DNA of 64,000 nucleotides. Origin: Pseudomonas corrugata (GTDB lineage: Bacteria > Pseudomonadota > Gammaproteobacteria > Pseudomonadales > Pseudomonadaceae). The position numbers were made by a program, and so were the translations under genes. The notes beneath the pieces were generated by a model. The model worked only from the letters and a program-made list of their open reading frames with translations. It ran no database searches and was not told the DNA's origin. The DNA lies in NCBI RefSeq assembly GCF_001269905.1, contig NZ_LHVK01000005.1:1-64000 (forward strand), given 5' to 3'. Shown here piece by piece: positions 59,362 through 64,000 of the stretch. The stretch's first letter is position 1, and each line of letters begins with the position of its first letter.

Positions 59362-60408
59362 CTAGCGCTCGATATTGCGGCTCCAGCGCGCATTCCACGC
59401 CGGACGCTGTTCATTGACCTGGTCCCAGTCCACCGCAATCGCCGTTTCCAGATACTGCTTCATGGCTTCCACCTGGCCACGGGTCTTGTCGGTGGTGGGG
59501 GTGTTGGGGTTGGATGGGATCTGGTCGCCTTCTTCCAGGGCAATGGCCTGGGCTTGAGGTGTAAGCAGGAAGGCGGCGAGCTTCTGCGCCAGCTCGGGTT
59601 GGGTGTTGTGGGCGATGGCGCATTCGGCGACGTTCAGCACCACGGCGCCTTCCTTCGGTTGCGCATATTCCACTGGCATGCCCTTGAGTTTCAATGCAGT
59701 CACTTGGGTCGGCGTCAGCGGGAACAGCGCGGCTTCGTCGGTCTGCAGCATTTCGGAAATCTTCGCCGAGCTGGGGATGTATTCCAGCACGTTGCGCCCT
59801 ACGGTGTTCGGCCAGGCCTTGAAGCCTGGCTCGACGTTGGTCTCGTTGCCACCCTGGATCCGGTTGAACATCAGAAAGCCGTGCAGGCCGAAGGTGGAGG
59901 AGGCCACCGACTGGAACACCAGTTTGTCCTTGAAGCGCGGATCGGCCATGTCCATCCATGACGTCGGGGCGCTCCAGCCTTTTTCCTTGAACAGGCGCGT
60001 GTTGTAGGCGAGCCCTGTCACACCGAGGCTGACGGCCGCGGCCTGATCCTTGATACGGCCCTTGGCGGGGATTTGTGCCAGGGGCGGGCTATCCTCGAGT
60101 TTGTCGCAAAGCCCCATGGAAATGGCGCGGTACATGATGCCGTCATCCAGGAATATGACGTGCATCTGTGGGTTGTCTTTGCTGGCCTGTACTTTCGCCA
60201 GGATGTCCGCCGAGGTCCCGGGTACGATCACCACTTTGACGTTGTTGGCCTTTTCGAAGGCCGGCAAGACCTTGTCGGCATAGAGGCGCTCCATGGTGCC
60301 GCCGTTCATGCCCAGGTAAAGCGTTGGCTCGGCGTGTGCCTGGCCGACGGCGAACAATGCGCTCAAGCAGGAAAAGCCCAGCAGTGCAGTGCGTTTGACG
60401 TGATTCAT
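59362..60408 (-). CDS. Periplasmic substrate-binding protein (polyamine/opine ABC type)
   Basis: Extracellular solute-binding protein. The 348-residue protein has a signal peptide (LGFSCLSALFAVGQAHAEP, about 26 residues) followed by TLYLGMNGGTMERLYADKVLPAFEKANNVKVVIVPGTSADILAKVQ. GAGGAAGG before ATG 60408 sets the start. It is the last gene of the minus-strand operon shared with three oxidoreductase subunits and an ABC permease. Confidence 0.9.
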   Translation of the reverse strand: MNHVKRTALLGFSCLSALFAVGQAHAEPTLYLGMNGGTMERLYADKVLPAFEKANNVKVVIVPGTSADILAKVQASKDNPQMHVIFLDDGIMYRAISMGLCDKLEDSPPLAQIPAKGRIKDQAAAVSLGVTGLAYNTRLFKEKGWSAPTSWMDMADPRFKDKLVFQSVASSTFGLHGFLMFNRIQGGNETNVEPGFKAWPNTVGRNVLEYIPSSAKISEMLQTDEAALFPLTPTQVTALKLKGMPVEYAQPKEGAVVLNVAECAIAHNTQPELAQKLAAFLLTPQAQAIALEEGDQIPSNPNTPTTDKTRGQVEAMKQYLETAIAVDWDQVNEQRPAWNARWSRNIER

Positions 60409-60425
60409 GGCGCGACCTTCCTCTA

Positions 60426-61541
60426 TCAAGAAACGGGGATGGAGTGAAACCGTGTGATGGAAAACGCATCCAGCGACGTTTTCGATTCGCCGCAACAGAT
60501 GATTTCGGTGAGCGCCTGGCCCACCGCCGGGCCGATCTGGAAGCCTGCCCCGGCGAAGCCGAACGCGTGCAACAGACCGGGTTGGGTGCTGCTGTGTCCG
60601 ATCACCGGCTGGCGATCGGGCAGGTAACCCTCGGTGCCGCTCCAGGTACGAATCGCCTGGGCGCCCTTCAGGAACGGATAGAGATCGACCGCCTGGCGCA
60701 GGATCTCGATCACGGCATTCTGGCCAGGCCGGGCGCGAGCGTCGTCCAGGGCGAAGCCCTGGCCGCCGCCCAGTACGCAGTTACCTCGGGCAACCTGGCG
60801 CGCGTAGATTCCACCGCCTTCCACGCCGGTGCTGGCATCCATTACCAGGGGCAAGGGCTCGGTCACCAGCATCGCCGGGTGCCCGGCGTGCATGGGCACG
60901 GTTTCACCGAACTGTGCGGCGAAATGGCTGGCCCAGGCGCCGGCGCAGTTCAGTAGCCAGGGCGCGCGGAGCATCAGGCCCGTTTCGGTCCGCACGATAA
61001 AGCGCTGGCCGTCGTGCTCCACCAGGCTGACCGGGCATTGTTCATGAACCTGAGCGCCGTGCCGACGGGCGGCGTGGGCAAAGGCCGGGGACACCAGTCG
61101 TGGATTGGCGTGCCCGTCGTCCGGGCAAAGCGAGGCCCCGACAGCCACTGCGCCCACCCAGGGGAAACGCGCGTGCAGTGTTTGACGATCCAGCAGTTGC
61201 AAGTCGAGGCCAAAGCCCTGGCTGCTGACGGCGTAGTCCTGCAACGCACGCATGTCCTCGGCGCTGCGGGCCAGTTTCAGATGGCCGCTGCGCTGGTATT
61301 CGCCGTCGATGCCGATCAGTTGGGGCAAATGGCTCCAGATTTCGTGGGCCCGTTGCGACAGGGGCAGTTGAGACAAGGGCCGCCCCTGGCGTCGCACACC
61401 GCCATAGTTCACGCCACTTGAGTGCGAGCCGCAGAAGTCCCGTTCCAGCAGGGCCACCCGACGTCCGGCTTTGCTCAGGAACAGCGCCGCCGACGAGCCG
61501 ACGATGCCACCGCCGATGATCACCACGTCGACTTCGATCAT
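60426..61541 (-). CDS. FAD-dependent amine/amino-acid oxidase-like subunit (HcnC / opine oxidase beta type)
   Basis: DAO-family flavoprotein, 371 residues. The N-terminal dinucleotide motif is VDVVIIGGGIVGSSAALFLSKAGRRVALLE, followed by LLNCAGAWASHFAA and a C-terminal GYLPDRQPVIG region. It overlaps the next subunit by 4 bp (ATGA). With the FAD/NAD and 2Fe-2S subunits it forms a three-part dehydrogenase. The upstream open frame is within the neighbouring gene and not used. Confidence 0.88.
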   Translation of the reverse strand: MIEVDVVIIGGGIVGSSAALFLSKAGRRVALLERDFCGSHSSGVNYGGVRRQGRPLSQLPLSQRAHEIWSHLPQLIGIDGEYQRSGHLKLARSAEDMRALQDYAVSSQGFGLDLQLLDRQTLHARFPWVGAVAVGASLCPDDGHANPRLVSPAFAHAARRHGAQVHEQCPVSLVEHDGQRFIVRTETGLMLRAPWLLNCAGAWASHFAAQFGETVPMHAGHPAMLVTEPLPLVMDASTGVEGGGIYARQVARGNCVLGGGQGFALDDARARPGQNAVIEILRQAVDLYPFLKGAQAIRTWSGTEGYLPDRQPVIGHSSTQPGLLHAFGFAGAGFQIGPAVGQALTEIICCGESKTSLDAFSITRFHSIPVS

Positions 61542-62893
61542 GGTTCGATCTCCAGGCCAAACGGTACGGGTTTGACCGGTGCCTGGGCCCGCAAGCGGCC
61601 GATACCGCAGATGGGCCGTCCACTTTCGCTGGCGATGATCTCCGCCGCCGCGGTGCCACACATTCTTCCCTGACAACGGCCCATGCCGACCCGGCAATGA
61701 GCCTTGACCCGGTTGATTTCCCAATGGCCTTCGCCGATCACCCGGCGGATGTCGCCGACGCTGACTTCTTCGCAACGGCAAATCGTCAATTCGTCCGCCG
61801 CGTCGGCGGCCCAGCTTTGCGGAAAGGCAAAGGCACGTTCCAGGCCTTGCCGGAAGTGGCCGATGCGCTCCAGTTCTTTCTCCAACTGGGTGCAGCGCTG
61901 CGTATCGACTCGGTAGCCGCTGTCTTCTAGCAAGGCCAGGGCGGCGCGTTCGCCGGCTTTTTCGGCTGCGTCGGCACCCATGATTCCCGCACCGTCACCC
62001 GCGAGGTAGACACTGGTCACGCTGCTGCGGCCAGCGCTGTCCCGCTGGGGCAGCCAGGCGCGGTTGAGGGAACTCCAGGTGAATTCGCAACCCAACAGGT
62101 CGGCCAGTTGGGTTTCGCTGCGCAAGCCGTGGGCGAAGGCCACCGCGTCGCAGTCGAGGGTTTGCTCGCCTTTTGCGTTGTGCCATTTCAACGACTGCAC
62201 CCGTCGTTCGCCGTCGATACGCGACAGGCTCGCGCCTTGATGCACGGCGATGCCATGTGCGGTCAGCCAGCCCCGGTAGTAGATACCCTTGGCGAGCGTG
62301 GCCGGTTGCGCCAGCAGGCCGGGCAGGGCGCGGGCCTGGGCGCCCAGGGGGGAGCTGTCGAGCACGGCGACCACGTTGGCGCCAGCCTTGGCGTATTGAT
62401 AAGCCACCAGATAAAGCAACGGGCCGCTGCCGGCGAACACCACGCGCTCACCGATGGCGCAGCCCTGGAACTTCAGGGCGATCTGCGCAGCACCGAGGCT
62501 GTACACCCCCGGCAACGTCCAGCCCGGAACGGGCAGGATCCGGTCGGTGGCGCCTGTGGCGACGATCAGGCTCGAATACTCCAGCCGGGCGGCGCGCCCC
62601 GCATGCAAAGTGTCCAGCACGCCGGATTCGGCGTTCCATACCAAGGTATCGGGACGATAGTCGAGCTGGTTGCGCAGCTCATCGATGGTCTGGTGGATCG
62701 ACCGGGCCTTGTGCGCTTCGAAGCCATACAGCTTGGCTGGCGAGCGTTTGAAATTGTCCGGTTGCCGCCGGTAGATCTGCCCACCACCGCGCAAGGCTTC
62801 ATCCAGCAAGACAGGGTACACGCCGTGGGCGACCAGGGTCTGGGCGGCACGGATTCCGGCGGGGCCGGCGCCGATGATGGCGATTGTTTTCAT
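61538..62893 (-). CDS. FAD/NAD(P)-binding oxidoreductase with BFD-like 2Fe-2S domain (HcnB / opine oxidase alpha type)
   Basis: 451 residues. N-terminal TIAIIGAGPAGIRAAQTLVAHG, a second nucleotide region VVFAGSGPLLYLVAYQYAKAGA, and VYLAGDGAGIMGADAAEKAGERAAL. The C-terminal cluster domain has ICRCEEVSVGDIR and CRVGMGRCQGRMCG. These features match the large subunits of opine oxidases, hydrogen cyanide synthase and hydroxyproline/proline-type dehydrogenases. Start MKTIAIIGAGP at 62893. Confidence 0.88.
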   Translation of the reverse strand: MKTIAIIGAGPAGIRAAQTLVAHGVYPVLLDEALRGGGQIYRRQPDNFKRSPAKLYGFEAHKARSIHQTIDELRNQLDYRPDTLVWNAESGVLDTLHAGRAARLEYSSLIVATGATDRILPVPGWTLPGVYSLGAAQIALKFQGCAIGERVVFAGSGPLLYLVAYQYAKAGANVVAVLDSSPLGAQARALPGLLAQPATLAKGIYYRGWLTAHGIAVHQGASLSRIDGERRVQSLKWHNAKGEQTLDCDAVAFAHGLRSETQLADLLGCEFTWSSLNRAWLPQRDSAGRSSVTSVYLAGDGAGIMGADAAEKAGERAALALLEDSGYRVDTQRCTQLEKELERIGHFRQGLERAFAFPQSWAADAADELTICRCEEVSVGDIRRVIGEGHWEINRVKAHCRVGMGRCQGRMCGTAAAEIIASESGRPICGIGRLRAQAPVKPVPFGLEIEP

Positions 62894-62938
62894 GATTGCC
62901 TCATCGACAAGATCGGGGGCCATGTGGCGCTGTCGAAG

Positions 62939-63088
62939 GCGCTATCGCGAGCAGGCTCGCTCCCACAGTGGAGCGGTGCGGAACGCCGATTTTGTGAGCG
63001 CCGCAAAACCCCTGTGGGAGCGGGCTTGCCCGCGAAGGCGGCGGCACATTCAACGAAAGTGGCGGCAGGCAGACCGTTATCGCGACCA
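62939..63088. repeat. REP units inside the oxidoreductase operon (two full, one partial)
   Basis: ctatcgcgagcaggctcgct ending cccacag (62942-62968), an opposite unit cctgtgggagcgggcttgcc with cgcgaaggcgg (63012-63042), and a partial gttatcgcgacc near 63076-63088. They separate the 2Fe-2S subunit gene from the FAD/NAD subunit gene within a probable operon. The second unit has the variant core gcttgcccgcg. Confidence 0.82.
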
Positions 63089-63101
63089 ATGAGGGACATG
63101 T

Positions 63102-63392
63102 TCATACCTGGCGTCCCGGTTCGCGGGTGATCTGCTGGCCGGCTTCGAGCAGGGTGGCGCAGGCGCGGACGCGGCGGCCGTCGCCGAGGCGGACCCAGCA
63201 GTCCTGGCACGCGCCCATCAGGCAGAACCCCGCCCGCGGTTCGGCGCTGAAATCGCTGCCGCGCAGGTGTTCGCCGCAGGTCAGTACGGCGGTCAGCAGC
63301 GTGTCACCCAACAGGCCGGTGGCCGGCTGGCCGTCGAGGGTAAAATCCAGGGCCGGGCGGTCGCCTTCGGCCAGTCGTTTCAGCAGCGCCAT
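63102..63392 (-). CDS. Small 2Fe-2S subunit (HcnA / opine oxidase gamma type)
   Basis: 96-residue ferredoxin-like protein with the plant-type cysteine pattern CGEHLRG, GFCLMGACQDCWV and RACATLL. It has FDFTLDGQP-like and LLGDTLLTAVL features typical of small subunits in three-part dehydrogenases. The start MALLKRLAEGD at 63392 lies 7 bp after the permease stop. It passes electrons from the flavin subunits. Confidence 0.87.
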   Translation of the reverse strand: MALLKRLAEGDRPALDFTLDGQPATGLLGDTLLTAVLTCGEHLRGSDFSAEPRAGFCLMGACQDCWVRLGDGRRVRACATLLEAGQQITREPGRQV

Positions 63393-63399
63393 GGTGCCC

Positions 63400-64000
63400 T
63401 CATTGTTTGCCCACCAGAACCCGATCCAGGCCATAGACCCGGTCGAGCAGAATCATGGTCAGCGCTGTAAGCGCAATGACCAGCGCCGACACCGCCGCCA
63501 TCATCGGGTCGATGGATTCGGTGGCGTACACATACATGCGCACCGGCAGGGTTTGAGTCGCCGGTGACGTGACAAAAATCGACAGCGTGACTTCATCGAA
63601 ACTGTTGATGAAGGCCAGCAACCAGCCCCCGGCCACCCCCGGCAGGATCATCGGCAAGGTGATTTGCCGAAACAGTGTGAAGCGCCCGGCACCCAACGAT
63701 TGCGCAGCCTGTTCGGCGCTGCGGTCCAGGCCGATGGCCGACGCCAGCACCAGGCGCAGCACATACGGAGTGATGACCAGCACGTGGGCGAAGATCAGCC
63801 AGGTGAAGTTGCCATTGACCCCCATCAGGGCAAACAACCGCAGCAACGCCACACCCAGCACCAGGTGCGGGATGATGATCGGTGACAGGAACAGGCCATT
63901 GAAAAAGTCCCGGCCGGGAAATTCGAGGCGGGTGATTGCCAGCGCCGCCGGTACCGCGATCAACGTCGCCAGCGAGGCCGCGCAGAACGCCAGGGCCAGG
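63400..64000 (-). CDS. ABC transporter permease (polyamine type), N-terminus beyond the window
   Basis: C-terminal part of a PotC-like membrane subunit, about 200 residues visible. The frame is open to the right edge (LALAFCAASLATLIAVPAA), so the start is not in the window. Helices and the EAA loop EQAAQSLGAGRFTLFRQITLP are present, as is the FINSFDEVTLSIFV segment. It belongs with the binding protein at 59362-60408. Confidence 0.9.
   Translation of the reverse strand, partial: LALAFCAASLATLIAVPAALAITRLEFPGRDFFNGLFLSPIIIPHLVLGVALLRLFALMGVNGNFTWLIFAHVLVITPYVLRLVLASAIGLDRSAEQAAQSLGAGRFTLFRQITLPMILPGVAGGWLLAFINSFDEVTLSIFVTSPATQTLPVRMYVYATESIDPMMAAVSALVIALTALTMILLDRVYGLDRVLVGKQ

Overview
The window is a piece of a Pseudomonas chromosome, most likely from the P. 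fluorescens/P. putida side of the genus. The evidence is gene order and sequence: the run tyrS, M23 peptidase, anmK, erpA, argC, hemJ, coq7, speD, osmC, vfr, trpC, trpD, trpG, then trpE, gph, rpe, an ABC transporter, a two-component pair, murU and amgK is a familiar Pseudomonas block, as is tig-clpP-clpX-lon-hupB-ppiD. Many intergenic gaps carry the REP repeats typical of fluorescent pseudomonads (gtgggagcgagcctgctcgc). No database search was possible, so all names rest on motifs and recalled families.

Layout. 1-608: the 5' end of a 16S rRNA gene (minus strand) with its leader, boxA and three tandem near-consensus promoters. 624-13151: housekeeping genes for translation, cell-wall recycling, Fe-S assembly, arginine, heme, ubiquinone and polyamine synthesis, ending with the cAMP regulator Vfr. 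13148-21808: the split tryptophan genes (trpGDC and gph-trpE), separated by the autotransporter esterase gene estA. Both trp units are preceded by a short reading tail ending KAxARWRWRA, which looks like a leader peptide for attenuation; the trpE copy is the C-terminus of Gph. 21887-34829: an iron alcohol dehydrogenase, a polyamine-type ABC transporter, a LuxR-type response regulator with its hybrid sensor kinase, a DUF3530 protein, a TerB/J-domain protein and murU-amgK.

34830-37731 is the main irregularity. In other pseudomonads amgK faces lptD, and tig follows folD/tRNA genes. Here the two blocks are joined by a 480-bp, hairpin-rich segment of unknown origin and a complete group II intron (reverse transcriptase-maturase-HNH) whose 3' end lies 51 bp before the tig start codon. 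This suggests a chromosomal rearrangement with an intron at the breakpoint. 37783-47531: tig, clpP, clpX, lon, hupB, a degenerate tRNA-Asp-like element, ppiD and a DUF2242 lipoprotein.

47692-59259: a more accessory stretch with a 28-codon acidic ORF, an AraC regulator, a nitrilase-fold protein without any cysteine, DUF3422, FadH, a D-cysteine desulfhydrase-like enzyme, cytochrome b561, a short orphan VgrG, a YebC paralogue and a leucine-rich-repeat protein fused to a protein kinase. 59362-64000: the start of a catabolic operon (minus strand) with a polyamine-type binding protein, a three-subunit flavin/Fe-S dehydrogenase resembling opine oxidase or hydrogen cyanide synthase, and an ABC permease cut by the window edge.
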